Origin: Chloroflexota bacterium
GTDB lineage: Bacteria > Chloroflexota > Anaerolineae > Aggregatilineales > Phototrophicaceae
Direction: 5' to 3'
Length of the DNA stretch: 64,000 bases
NCBI GenBank assembly: GCA_026708115.1
Contig: JAPOVL010000041.1
Coordinates: 78,091-142,090, forward strand
Shown: piece after piece, positions 17,960 through 26,781 of the stretch
Position numbering within the stretch: the stretch's first letter is position 1
Layout of the letters: the number at the start of each line of letters is the position of its first letter
Made by a program: the position numbers and the translations under genes
Notes under the pieces: model-generated
What the model was told of the DNA's origin: nothing
What the model saw: only the letters and a program-made list of their open reading frames with translations
Database searches by the model: none

Positions 17960-18150
17960 CCTGCCAGGAGCAGGTTGGCGAATCTGTCATTCAGGCTTGT
18001 TCTGTCACAAGTCAGCTAACACGACAGAACGATTTTACTGCGTACTTTGGAATCGGTCCTCAGCAATAGATGCTTGATCTTATCCTTTCATTTGCTGGCA
18101 TGATGACAAATTAGCATGTCTGTTCTAGGAAAATGCGACTAAATAGTCGC
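17960..18150 (-). promoter_or_regulatory. Cassette 4 leader with hairpin and double palindrome
   Basis: Hairpin CCTGC-CAGGA-GCAGG at 17960-17974. Dyad TTAGCA-TGTCTG-TTCTAG at 18111-18128. GCGACT-AAAT-AGTCGC at 18135-18150. From 18150 to the M81 stop at 18412 nothing but AT-rich and repeat-derived sequence is seen. Confidence 0.5.
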
Positions 18151-18411
18151 GTTATTGGAATACGAACTGAATTCGTATTGAATTTATACTTATTACTAAT
18201 AGTATATTGCTTTTCGCTGAGCGCTTCCCTTAAGACCCATGACATTGCCGAGGGATTACTCATCCGCGCTGAGATCAACGCGAGGCAAGATCCCGTATGG
18301 GTGTGTTTCCCGGCTGCGAGCCTGCGGAATGCCAGCTATTGCAGCTGGAAAGGCAATCTCACAGATGCGCGAATTTTCTGTTCAGATTTTTGGGATCAGT
18401 GTGATTACAGC

Positions 18412-19875
18412 TCAGGCGAAGGGATCGTCCACCCAGGGATATTTATTGAGGTCAACGCGCTGATAGGGGATTTCCGTGAAGAGCGGCGGAATGGCGCCGG
18501 GACCGGCCATATAGATGATCTCGTCGGCGATGGGCGAGAAGCCGGCGTAGAAATGCTGGGTTGATTTGACTACCAGCAGCCGTTTCGAACCCGGATCAAT
18601 GCCGAAGTTCGAAAAGACCGTGGGACTGAGGACTTGCCCGCGACTGCTATTGACGATGATGTCGATGCCTTGGCAATGCAGAGCGACGGAATCCCCGCAG
18701 TCAATGGCTACCGGTCCCTCGGTCTGCGTCCACTGCTGTTTCATATCGGGGATGATGCCGGCGACGGTCACGCGCAGATCGAGTGGATCGCCCGACATGG
18801 GACCCATCTTGCCGCCGAGGCGCAGATCCAGCACCGCGCCCTCACCGGCGGACATGGCCACCTGGACGGCGACCGGATCCCAGATCATGCCCAGCGCGAC
18901 ATCGGCCGCGCCGCGCTCGAGCAGCGCCCGCAGTGCAAAGGTGGAATCGCTGGGCGCGCCGCCGCCGGCATTGTCCGATTGGTCGGCGATGACAACCAAG
19001 CCCGATTCACGCGCCAGAGCGCGATCGAGCGCTTCCCCCAATGGCAGTGATTTGGGAGCAAGCTGGCGCCGCATGTCGAAGAGTCTTTTGCCGAATTCAC
19101 CCGCCAGTTGCGCCGCCAAAGCGGGATCGTTGTCGGTGATCGCCAGCATTTGCGTTCCACAGGTGGGCACATCGCCCCAGGGGAAACAGTGCGCCAGCGA
19201 AAGCGAGAGCACAGCCGGGTCCTTTTCGCGCGCTTTCATGGCCTCGACGAAAGCGCGCATCGGCTCGAAGGGCGTTAGGTAGAGGCCGATCATCTTGGGG
19301 TCGAAGAGGGCCATGGTCGGTTTAGTTCTCCCCTCTGCGGCATCGGCGATGATGCTGAAGAGCTCCTCGGCGCGATCGTTGATGTCGACATGCGGATACT
19401 CCTTGAAGATGACGACGGCGTCTGTCATATCGATCAGCGTCTGCGTGAGATCGCAGTGCAGGTCAAGTTCGACGCCGATCTTGGCATCAGGACCGACAAT
19501 CTGCCGGACGCGGGTGACGATGTCGGTTTCGCAGTCGTCATAGCCTTCCGCCACCATAGCGCCATGCAGCGGGAGCAGGACGATATCGACCGGCAGGGCC
19601 GCTTCCAGCGCAATCAGCAACTCATCGCGCAGACTTTCGTAGACCGAGCGCACGGTTGTGCCCGCCGGTTGAGCAAAGGCGTAGAGACTGAATATGTAGT
19701 CCCAGCCGCGTTCCTGGCAGCGACGGCGGAAAATATTGAAGGGCCCGCCAAAGCCGCCGAGATCCATAGTTTCGTCCAAGTCGGCGGCGCGGATAACCTC
19801 GAAGTCAGCCATGCCGGTCGGCATAGGGGAAAATGTGTTAGTCTCTGTTTCGATTCCGCCCGCGAAAACTTTCAT
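18412..19875 (-). CDS. M81 family metallopeptidase (MlrC-like)
   Basis: 487 aa. The start at 19875 gives MKVFAGGIETETNTFSP, the invariant beginning of the M81/MlrC family; a longer reading adds an unlikely basic extension. Other signatures are LPLHGAMVAEGYDDCETDI and the zinc-site region VELDLHCDLTQ...KEYPHVD, with the Asp and two His expected as ligands. The C-terminal domain (from about 290) contains IADQSDNAGGGAPSDSTF. MlrC opens small cyclic or linear peptides in microcystin degraders, but most homologues have unknown amide substrates. A decayed copy of its 3' end lies at 15361-15511. Confidence 0.9.
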   Translation of the reverse strand: MKVFAGGIETETNTFSPMPTGMADFEVIRAADLDETMDLGGFGGPFNIFRRRCQERGWDYIFSLYAFAQPAGTTVRSVYESLRDELLIALEAALPVDIVLLPLHGAMVAEGYDDCETDIVTRVRQIVGPDAKIGVELDLHCDLTQTLIDMTDAVVIFKEYPHVDINDRAEELFSIIADAAEGRTKPTMALFDPKMIGLYLTPFEPMRAFVEAMKAREKDPAVLSLSLAHCFPWGDVPTCGTQMLAITDNDPALAAQLAGEFGKRLFDMRRQLAPKSLPLGEALDRALARESGLVVIADQSDNAGGGAPSDSTFALRALLERGAADVALGMIWDPVAVQVAMSAGEGAVLDLRLGGKMGPMSGDPLDLRVTVAGIIPDMKQQWTQTEGPVAIDCGDSVALHCQGIDIIVNSSRGQVLSPTVFSNFGIDPGSKRLLVVKSTQHFYAGFSPIADEIIYMAGPGAIPPLFTEIPYQRVDLNKYPWVDDPFA

Positions 19876-19952
19876 TAGGGACCGTCCCTTCGCTTGAATG
19901 CTGTCAAATATAGACTTTCGCCGGGCGATGTGCAAATTATTCTGCGCCGAGT

Positions 19953-19981
19953 TTTACAAGAGCAAGTCAGCTTGCTATAAT
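19953..19981 (+). promoter_or_regulatory. Strong sigma-70-type promoter for the racemase/hydrolase pair
   Basis: TTTACA at 19953-19958 and TATAAT at 19976-19981 with a 17-nt spacer, about 90 nt upstream of the TTG start at 20070. Confidence 0.65.
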
Positions 19982-20069
19982 TGATGGACTTTGCTCATAC
20001 GCTGCTGCCGCTAACGAGCGCCACGCCTTTGTCTTTCCGAGGCATATCCGCGGCGGAAAGGACGATAAT

Positions 20070-21233
20070 TTGAAGCCGATAACGATAAAGTCCATTCAGT
20101 TGCACACGGTGCTACTCCCCTATTTGCGACCATTTGAGACGAGCTTCGGCGCAGAAACGCACAAGGTAGCGGTGTTGGTAGAGTTGACCACGGAGACCGG
20201 CGTACGAGGCTGGGGCGAATGCTCGATTGAGTTGTGGCCCGGCTATGGACACGAGACCGTCGAGACGGCGACGCACATCCTGTCACAGTTCTTGGCGCCG
20301 GCGGTGATTGGCGAGACGCTGGATCACCCGACCGATTTTCCAGCGCTGATTCGGCGTTTCCGCGGCAATCATCACGCGCGGGCCGGGCTGGAAGCGGCGG
20401 TTTGGGACGCCTTCGCCAAGCAAAACGATCTGCGGCTGACCGACTGTTTCGCCCACTATGCTCCCGACAGCCACACATCGGAGGGGCGAGCGACGGTGGG
20501 CGTCAGCATCGGCATACAAGATTCGCTGGACGCGACGGTGTCCGCAGTATCGGCGCGCCTGGATCAGGGTTATTGTCGCATCAAGCTGAAGATCAAGCGC
20601 GGCTGGGATATCGAGGTAGCGCGGGCGGTGCGAGCGCGTTTTCCCGATATCCTGCTGATGCTGGATGCCAACAGCGACTATAACATCGGCGACGCCGCGC
20701 ATTTGGCAACTTTGGATCAGTTCAACTTGCTGATGATAGAGCAGCCGCTATCGCATGATGACATTTATCAGCACGGCATTTTGCAAGCGCAAATGCAAAC
20801 GCCTGTCTGCCTCGACGAGAGCGTCAAGTCCGCCAGTGATTTGCTTGTGGCGCTGCAAGTGGGCGCGATAGGCATCCTGAACTTGAAGCCGGCGCGCGTG
20901 GGCGGCTTCAGCGAATGCCTCGAAATTTACCGCATCTGCGCCGAGAATGATCTGCCGCTTTGGATTGGCGGCATGTTGGAATGCGGCATTGGTCGCTCGG
21001 CGAACGTGTCTTTTGCGGCTTTGCCCGCGGTCAACTTGCCGTCGGATATTTCGGCGACCGACCGTTATTTCGATCCCGACCTGACGGAACCGCCATTTGT
21101 GTTGGGTGAGGAAAGCACACTGGCGGTGGCGGATGGAACAGGCATCGGCATCGACGTGCAAAGAGATCGCCTTGAAGTCGCGAAGCAAGCCTGGCGCGAC
21201 AACTATCCCTACGGGGGCGGAGCTAGACCATGA
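20070..21233 (+). CDS. Enolase-superfamily N-acylamino acid racemase / o-succinylbenzoate synthase-like
   Basis: 387 aa, TTG start with a strong GGAAAGGA site. The N-terminal capping domain includes RPFETSFG and GWGECS. The barrel carries the catalytic Lys pair in IKLKIKRGWD, metal ligands in MLDANSDY, MIEQPL and CLDES, and the opposite Lys in NLKPARVGG. The ending GGMLECGIGRS is typical of the NAAAR/MenC group. No other menaquinone genes are nearby and the next gene is a beta-lactamase-fold hydrolase, so racemisation of N-acyl amino acids or dipeptides fits better than menaquinone synthesis. This is inference from context. Confidence 0.85.
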   Translation: MKPITIKSIQLHTVLLPYLRPFETSFGAETHKVAVLVELTTETGVRGWGECSIELWPGYGHETVETATHILSQFLAPAVIGETLDHPTDFPALIRRFRGNHHARAGLEAAVWDAFAKQNDLRLTDCFAHYAPDSHTSEGRATVGVSIGIQDSLDATVSAVSARLDQGYCRIKLKIKRGWDIEVARAVRARFPDILLMLDANSDYNIGDAAHLATLDQFNLLMIEQPLSHDDIYQHGILQAQMQTPVCLDESVKSASDLLVALQVGAIGILNLKPARVGGFSECLEIYRICAENDLPLWIGGMLECGIGRSANVSFAALPAVNLPSDISATDRYFDPDLTEPPFVLGEESTLAVADGTGIGIDVQRDRLEVAKQAWRDNYPYGGGARP

Positions 21234-22147
21234 ACCTGGCCGAGACAATCGCGGGCACTGCAGAGGCGGCCGACATCCACGTCGGCGTGGCGGTCTGGCA
21301 TATTGAATCGGGCCATCAAGTTGACGTTAATGGCGACGAGCCCTTCCCGATGGCGAGTACTTTCAAAATTCCCATACTTGCGACGGCCTGCCGACAGCTC
21401 GCTGAGGGCGAGATAAGCCTCGACGCGCGCCTTCCACTCAGCGACGAGGACAAGAGCCTGGGCAGTGGCATCTTGCCTTATTTCGAGAGCGGTTTGCAGC
21501 CGACCGTGCGCGATCTGCTGACTTTGATGATCATCATCAGCGACAATACCGCCACCGATATGATGGTGGAGTTCCTGGGCGGCGCGGCGGTCATCGAAGG
21601 GATCATGCGCGAGATCGGGCTGAGCGAGATTTATTTCAAGCACAATTGCAAGGACCTGCTGCGCTACTTGTTCCCCGACGATGTTGTGGATTTGCCGCTG
21701 GAGGAGCTGGTGGCCTGGAGCGCGCAGCATGATATTTTGCGCGATGGCCTGGCATTCAGCCGGGGACCGCAGAACAACGTTTGCACAGCCAATGCCATGA
21801 ACAAGCTGCTGCATAAGATCTATAACGGGGAACTCTTCGATGGCGATGTGAGAGAGATCGCCATCGATATTCTGCTCAAGCAACAGTTCAATCTGCGCTT
21901 GTCGCGCTTCTTGCCGCCGGGCGTAAAAGTCGCGCACAAAACGGGCACCATCGGCGGCATTCGCAATGACAGCGGCATCATCTTTATTGGCGATACGAAT
22001 CACGTCATTGTGACGATCTTCACGGAATGGGACGAGGCGCCTTACTGGAACAAGCCGGCGGCGCATCATCAGCGCGTGTTTGAAGTTGAGACCGCAATGG
22101 GCGAGATTGGCCGCGCCGCCTATGACGCTTTTCTGACGAGAGACTGA
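21230..22147 (+). CDS. Class A beta-lactamase-fold serine hydrolase, cytosolic
   Basis: 305 aa. It overlaps the racemase gene by ATGA, so translation is coupled. The class A motifs are all present: Ser43-x-x-Lys46 in MASTFKIP, Ser104-Asp-Asn in ISDNTATD, and Lys237-Thr-Gly in HKTGTIGG. The protein lacks any signal peptide, which is odd for a true beta-lactamase because its target would lie outside the cytoplasm. It may be a cytosolic amidase or peptidase acting on the same N-acyl or D-amino substrates as its neighbour. An antibiotic role is possible but not favoured. Confidence 0.88.
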   Translation: MNLAETIAGTAEAADIHVGVAVWHIESGHQVDVNGDEPFPMASTFKIPILATACRQLAEGEISLDARLPLSDEDKSLGSGILPYFESGLQPTVRDLLTLMIIISDNTATDMMVEFLGGAAVIEGIMREIGLSEIYFKHNCKDLLRYLFPDDVVDLPLEELVAWSAQHDILRDGLAFSRGPQNNVCTANAMNKLLHKIYNGELFDGDVREIAIDILLKQQFNLRLSRFLPPGVKVAHKTGTIGGIRNDSGIIFIGDTNHVIVTIFTEWDEAPYWNKPAAHHQRVFEVETAMGEIGRAAYDAFLTRD

Positions 22148-22314
22148 GCTGGATGAAGCCGATTATAGGCTGCGAGGATCTCTGTCTCGTTTGGGCTCCG
22201 CGCCAAGACGCGCGGTCTATAGGCAGTTCGCTTGTTCAGAAAAGGGGGCCGTATCGGTAGAGATGTCGCGCAAGTTGCTTTTGATCACATTGTCCACTTT
22301 AGGAGGAAGTAAAC

Positions 22315-23907
22315 GTGTTTAATTCAAGAATCGCTATTTTCGTTCTGCTGCTGGCGGCATTCCTGCTGCTGGGTGGCGCAGTCCTTGCGCAAGATATTAT
22401 GGAAGGCAAGGGCGGGACTTTGGTCGTGGCCGATGCCAATTCCAATACCTCGCTTGATCCCTTTGTATCGTCCTGGCATAGCTGGCCGCATTACGCCATT
22501 TATCCAACCCTGTTCGCGCGCGCCGAGGACATGAGTTATATCGGCTTCCTGGCGGACACTTGGGAAGTATCGGAAGATTCCAAGGCTTTGACTATCAACC
22601 TGATCGACTTCGCTACATTTACCGATGGCACGCCGATCGACGCGGAAGCGATCAAATGGAATCTGGATCGCTATGCCAATCCCGACACCGGCGCCTCGCA
22701 GGGTCGCGACCTGATCGGCCTGTTGGAAGCGGTCGAAATTAACGACGACTACAGCTTTACCATGCACCTGTCCTCGCCCTATGCGCCGCTGTTCTTCGTG
22801 CTATCGGGTTTGGAGATCGTTTCGCCAACGGCCTATGAAGCCCTGGGACCCGACGACTTTGGCACCAGCCCGGTGGGCGGCGGTCCCTTCGTCTTCAAGG
22901 AACTGGTCACGGACAACTATGTGCTCTTCGAGCGCAATCCCGATTTCACCTGGGCGCCGGAAGAACTGTACGATCATCCGGGACCGGTCTTCCTGGACGC
23001 TTTGCAGATTCTGTTCATCGGCGAAGAGCAGACCGTCCTGGCTGCTTTGGAGACCGGCGAAGTGTCGCTGGCGGGCATCCCGACGCAGAATCTGGCGGAT
23101 GCGCAGGCCAATCCCGATATTGACGTTGACATCGCTCAGTTGAACCAGATTCGCTATGTCGGCTTCAATACCTCGAAGGATCCCTGGACCAATCCGGATT
23201 TGCGCCGCGCCTTCGCTTATGCGACCAACCGCGAAGAATTTGTCACCCTGGCCTGGGAAGATTTGGCGCAACCGCTGTATCAGCCGCTGCCGCCCACCAT
23301 CTGGGGCCACAATCCGGAGTTGGACGCCATCGCCCCGAGCTTTGACCCGGAAAAGGCGAGTGAACTGCTCGACGGGCTGGGTTATGTCGATGTCGATGGT
23401 GATGGCCTGCGCGAAGACCCCGAAGGCAATGCCTGGTCGGTTCCGCTAGCCACCGCCTCGCCCGACGAATGGCGCCGCCAGTCGGAGGTGCTGGAAGCGC
23501 AGTGGCGGGATGTGGGCATTCCGATTGAGATCCAGCTGCTGGAATTCTCGGCTTTGATCGACTTGACCACGACCGGCGAGCACGATCTATTCCTGTTGCT
23601 CTATGGTTACAGCGATCCCAGCATCTTGACTTACTTCTTCGATCCGGCGCGTAAGGGCGGCAGCAACCGCGCCTGGTTCTCCACTGACGAGCTCACGGCA
23701 TTGCTGAACGCCGCGGACACGCAACTGGATCCGGACTTGCGTTACCAAGCGGTGACCGCTGTCAGCGAATACATCATTGAGGCGTCGCCCTGGGTCTATC
23801 TGGCTGTGCCACCGGCCTTGACGGGCGTGCGCGCCGAACTGGAAAACTGGCGCATCCATCCGGATTTGAGCTTCCTATACTGGAACGCCTATTTCGAGAC
23901 GGAGTAA
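22315..23907 (+). CDS. Peptide-type ABC transporter substrate-binding protein (SBP family 5)
   Basis: 530 aa, GTG start behind the near-perfect AGGAGG. The signal peptide (MFNSRIAIFVLLLAAFLLLG) is cleaved near AQD. The family-5 domain has LADTWEVSEDSKALTINL, FTDGTPIDAEAIKWN and SPVGGGPFVFKE. It belongs to a different subgroup from the pair at 0.9-4.4 kb. Permease genes follow after a hairpin. The ligand is unknown; the racemase and hydrolase upstream suggest a peptide or N-acyl amino acid. Confidence 0.93.
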   Translation: MFNSRIAIFVLLLAAFLLLGGAVLAQDIMEGKGGTLVVADANSNTSLDPFVSSWHSWPHYAIYPTLFARAEDMSYIGFLADTWEVSEDSKALTINLIDFATFTDGTPIDAEAIKWNLDRYANPDTGASQGRDLIGLLEAVEINDDYSFTMHLSSPYAPLFFVLSGLEIVSPTAYEALGPDDFGTSPVGGGPFVFKELVTDNYVLFERNPDFTWAPEELYDHPGPVFLDALQILFIGEEQTVLAALETGEVSLAGIPTQNLADAQANPDIDVDIAQLNQIRYVGFNTSKDPWTNPDLRRAFAYATNREEFVTLAWEDLAQPLYQPLPPTIWGHNPELDAIAPSFDPEKASELLDGLGYVDVDGDGLREDPEGNAWSVPLATASPDEWRRQSEVLEAQWRDVGIPIEIQLLEFSALIDLTTTGEHDLFLLLYGYSDPSILTYFFDPARKGGSNRAWFSTDELTALLNAADTQLDPDLRYQAVTAVSEYIIEASPWVYLAVPPALTGVRAELENWRIHPDLSFLYWNAYFETE

Positions 23908-23923
23908 GACCTCCACCCTACGC

Positions 23924-23948
23924 TCCCTCCCCCACAAAGGGGGAGGGA
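23924..23948 (+). terminator. Hairpin between binding-protein and permease genes
   Basis: TCCCTCCCCC-ACAAA-GGGGGAGGGA, a perfect 10-bp stem with a 5-nt loop, 17 nt after the stop and followed by CTTTC. Confidence 0.6.
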
Positions 23949-24073
23949 CTTTCATGGCTGCTTCATTGCATTCGCATCTCCTCCTCTTCAATGAGGTCGC
24001 GTAGACACTGCCTGCCGACGCTGACCATCAGAGAGGGACTAAAGCGGGGCAATTGTTCTAGAATGCGTTAGGC

Positions 24074-24997
24074 TTGAGCAAATACATCCTGCGCCGCATC
24101 TTGATCGCCTTTCCTCTGATCCTGGGTGTGACCACGGTCGTATTTGTCATGCTGCGGGTGGCCTTGCCCGGCGACCCGGCCAAGGTGATGGCGGGCGACC
24201 GCGCTACGCCGGAATTGATCGAGCAGATCCGCCATAACCTGGGCCTGGATCGCCCGCTCATCGAGCAGTATTTGATCTTTCTGCGCAACTTCTTGCAAGG
24301 CGATCTGGGGCGTTCGGTCAAGTTTCGCGAGCCGGTAGCGGGCGTGATCGCCAAAGCCTTTCCATTTACGGCCACCTTGACCTTGCTGTGCGTCGCCATC
24401 GGCACGAGTTTGGGTTTGGTCATCGGTGTCGTGACAGCGGTGTACCAACGCACCTGGATTGATAATTTCGGCATTGTTTTGGCAGTGCTGTTCTATTCCA
24501 TCCCGACCTTCTGGTTGGGCCTGATGTTGATTCTGATATTCTCTGTAGGCCTGCGCATATTGCCGGTGCAGGGCATCGGTACCTGGAAGCACTTCGTGCT
24601 GCCGGTCACGACCTTGGGCGTGGGTCAGAGCGCCTTGATCGCGAGATTGACGCGCTCGAGCATGATCGAGGTATTGAGTACCGACTATGTGCGAACGGCG
24701 CGCGCCAAAGGATTGGCGCAGCGCCGCGTGCTGATCCGCCATGCGCTGCAAAACACCTTGATACCGGTAATCACCGTGGTCGGCCTTTCGGTCGGCGGCC
24801 TGCTGGGCGGCGCGGTGATCACGGAGAGCATTTTTCATCTTCCGGGCGTCGGCAGTTTGGCGATTGACGCCATTTCCAATCGGGATTATCCGATGATCCA
24901 GGGCGCAGTGATCTTGGTCGCCGCATCCTTTGTTTTTGTGAACCTGCTGGTGGATATCATCTATGCCTTTGTCGATCCGCGCATCCGCTATGAATAG
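24074..24997 (+). CDS. Peptide ABC transporter permease, DppB/OppB type
   Basis: 307 aa, TTG start (MSKYILRRILIAFPLILG) without a clear ribosome site, consistent with low expression. DppB hallmarks: VALPGDPA, DYVRTARAKGLAQRRVLIRHALQN (EAA loop) and the ending VDPRIRYE. It pairs with the DppC protein encoded 9 nt downstream. Confidence 0.92.
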   Translation: MSKYILRRILIAFPLILGVTTVVFVMLRVALPGDPAKVMAGDRATPELIEQIRHNLGLDRPLIEQYLIFLRNFLQGDLGRSVKFREPVAGVIAKAFPFTATLTLLCVAIGTSLGLVIGVVTAVYQRTWIDNFGIVLAVLFYSIPTFWLGLMLILIFSVGLRILPVQGIGTWKHFVLPVTTLGVGQSALIARLTRSSMIEVLSTDYVRTARAKGLAQRRVLIRHALQNTLIPVITVVGLSVGGLLGGAVITESIFHLPGVGSLAIDAISNRDYPMIQGAVILVAASFVFVNLLVDIIYAFVDPRIRYE

Positions 24998-25006
24998 GCA
25001 TCGGCC

Positions 25007-25876
25007 ATGAACCGGCTGCCCGCCGCCGAGCGCCCAACCGGCCTATACGAGTTGGCCATCCGGAAGTTCGTCAGGAATCGCGTGGCGGCGCTAGGCCTCG
25101 TTTGCCTGGCGCTTATCGTGCTGGCGGTGCTTTTCGCGCCACAGGTCACACCCTACGATCCGATAGAGCGCAATACGCCCGAGCGCAACCTGGGACCGTC
25201 GCTGGCGCATCCCTTTGGCACGGACAAATTGGGGCGCGATATCATGAGCCGCGTTCTGTATGGCGGGCGCGTGTCCTTGCAGGTCGGCTTCTTGTCCATC
25301 GCGCTGGCTACCCTGGTCAGCGTGCCGCTGGGACTGATCGGTGGTTTCATCGGCGGCCTGGTCGACGACTTTATCATGCGCGTGATGGACCTGATCCTGG
25401 CCTTCCCCGGGCTGATTTTGGCGATCTGGCTGGTGAGCCTGCTGGGCTCGAACATGCTGAACGTCATATTCGCCATCGCCTTCTTTTCCGTGCCGACCTA
25501 TGCCCGTCTTATCCGTGGCATTACTTTGTCCATCCGCGAAATGGAATATGTCATGGCTGCGCGCAGCATGGGGGCGGGCGCGCCCCGCATCATGTTCTTC
25601 CACGTTTTGCCCGGCGTGCTGGGACCCTTGATTGTCTTGACGACCCTGGGCGTTTCCGGCGCCATCGTTACGGGCGCCAGTTTGAGCTTCCTGGGTCTCG
25701 GCGTCAGCCCGCCGACGCCAGAATGGGGCGCGATGCTGGCCGACGGCCGCAACTATATGCGCACGCAATGGTGGATCGCGGTTTTCCCGGGCATCACCAT
25801 CACCCTGGTTGTGCTGATCCTGAATATCATCGGCGACGCCTTGCGCGATGCGCTTGATCCCAACGTACGCGCTTGA
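25007..25876 (+). CDS. Peptide ABC transporter permease, DppC/OppC type
   Basis: 289 aa. N-terminal cytosolic segment, then a first helix and the signature HPFGTDKLGRDIMSRVLYGG. The EAA loop reads EYVMAARSMGAGAPRIMFFHVLPG, and the end is GDALRDALDPNVRA. It stops 2 nt before the convergent RpiR gene. No ATPase gene follows. Confidence 0.92.
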   Translation: MNRLPAAERPTGLYELAIRKFVRNRVAALGLVCLALIVLAVLFAPQVTPYDPIERNTPERNLGPSLAHPFGTDKLGRDIMSRVLYGGRVSLQVGFLSIALATLVSVPLGLIGGFIGGLVDDFIMRVMDLILAFPGLILAIWLVSLLGSNMLNVIFAIAFFSVPTYARLIRGITLSIREMEYVMAARSMGAGAPRIMFFHVLPGVLGPLIVLTTLGVSGAIVTGASLSFLGLGVSPPTPEWGAMLADGRNYMRTQWWIAVFPGITITLVVLILNIIGDALRDALDPNVRA

Positions 25877-25878
25877 TC

Positions 25879-26781
25879 TCAACCGTCGTCGCTGGTCAAA
25901 AGGTTAAACTGCTCGTAGAGGTCTTCAAGGCTGTCGAGGCGGGCGCGCGTCTTTTCCGGATAGCGCAGGGAAAGCGCGCCCAGGATGGCGTCAATCAAGG
26001 CGAAGAGCGCGACCGTATTGCTGTAGAGGCGCAGGCGGAAGGGTACGATCAGCGCCAGATCGGCGCGTTTGGCGGCCGGCGATACATGGCTGTCGGTGAC
26101 AGTGACGACGGAGGCGCCGCGCTGCCTGCCGACCTCCATCACGGTCAAGGTCTCGCGTGTATAACGTGCGAAGCAGAGCGAAAAGATCAGATCGTCTTCC
26201 TTGAGCGGCGTCAATTGCGCGGCGATCGGATCAATGCCCGGCGTGAGTACCGTGGTCTGCGGACGGATATAGCGCAATACGATGCCGAAGTTCAGCGCCA
26301 GCGGAAAGGAGGCGCCCAAACCTATAATGTAAACGTGTTTGGCGCGGTCCACCATGTCGACGGCGCGGTCAAAAATATGGGTGGGCACATGCTGTGGCAG
26401 ATCGAGCAGCGTCTGAACCTCATCGCGCAGCACTGTATTCAGCAGATGCTGATTCTCGGGTTCGCCGGCAGAGAGGTCTTCGATTAGCTTTTGCGATCCA
26501 ATCTGCATGCGCTGCGCGATCTTGGCCTGGTTGAGGAATTGGCTGCGCAAGACCGACTGCAACTCCGGAAAGCCGTCAAAACCGAGCGCCTGCGCTGTCC
26601 GCACGACTGTCGACGAATTGACGCCGACGGCGCTGGCGATCTCGGTAATGGTCAAGTGAATGACGTTGATGCCGCCTTTCAGCAGGAACTCGGCAACTTT
26701 CTGCTGGCTAGGGGAGAGGGATTCGTGGTTGCTGCGGATCCAGCGGACGATATCGTCGCGCGATTCATTTGTATTCATCAT
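25879..26781 (-). CDS. RpiR-family transcriptional regulator (HTH + SIS)
   Basis: 300 aa. Residues ~8-85 form the RpiR HTH domain (LTITEIASAVGVNSSTVVRTAQALGFDGFPEL), and residues ~125-265 form a SIS sugar/amino-phosphate-binding domain (HVYIIGLGASFPLALNFG). Members repress or activate catabolic operons in response to a phosphorylated ligand. It begins inside the end of the PLP-enzyme gene (17-nt overlap), so the two are co-transcribed. It may control the converging ABC operon or the PLP enzyme. Confidence 0.9.
   Translation of the reverse strand: MMNTNESRDDIVRWIRSNHESLSPSQQKVAEFLLKGGINVIHLTITEIASAVGVNSSTVVRTAQALGFDGFPELQSVLRSQFLNQAKIAQRMQIGSQKLIEDLSAGEPENQHLLNTVLRDEVQTLLDLPQHVPTHIFDRAVDMVDRAKHVYIIGLGASFPLALNFGIVLRYIRPQTTVLTPGIDPIAAQLTPLKEDDLIFSLCFARYTRETLTVMEVGRQRGASVVTVTDSHVSPAAKRADLALIVPFRLRLYSNTVALFALIDAILGALSLRYPEKTRARLDSLEDLYEQFNLLTSDDG

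Larger units (their letters stand above)
14370..18410 (-). repeat. Array of four ~1-kb paralogous cassettes (leader + gene + 3' hairpin)
   Basis: Four copies of one module lie head to tail: double palindrome, ~200-nt leader with a CCTGC/GCAGG hairpin, AAAAGGAG site, a gene beginning MAWTTPKTDW or MTWTAPKTDW, a shared ~110-nt tail and a GAGCCCTC-type hairpin. Copies 1 and 4 share one leader subtype (TATCC...GGCA, GCGACTAAATAGTCGC). Copies 2 and 3 share the other (TCTCC...GAGA, GCGACCCTTTAGTCGC). This implies stepwise duplication rather than four independent insertions. Confidence 0.8.

Noticed and set aside
14370..18410. CRISPR array, diversity-generating retroelement or intact prophage
   Set aside because: There are no short regular direct repeats with spacers, no reverse transcriptase or template repeat, and no capsid, terminase, integrase or lysis genes nearby.
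20070..21233. Menaquinone biosynthesis o-succinylbenzoate synthase (menC)
   Set aside because: The fold and motifs allow it, but no other men gene is present and the coupled hydrolase suggests N-acyl amino acid metabolism. The symbol is withheld.
21230..22147. Acquired antibiotic-resistance beta-lactamase
   Set aside because: No signal peptide, no mobile element, translation-coupled to a metabolic gene, base composition like its surroundings.
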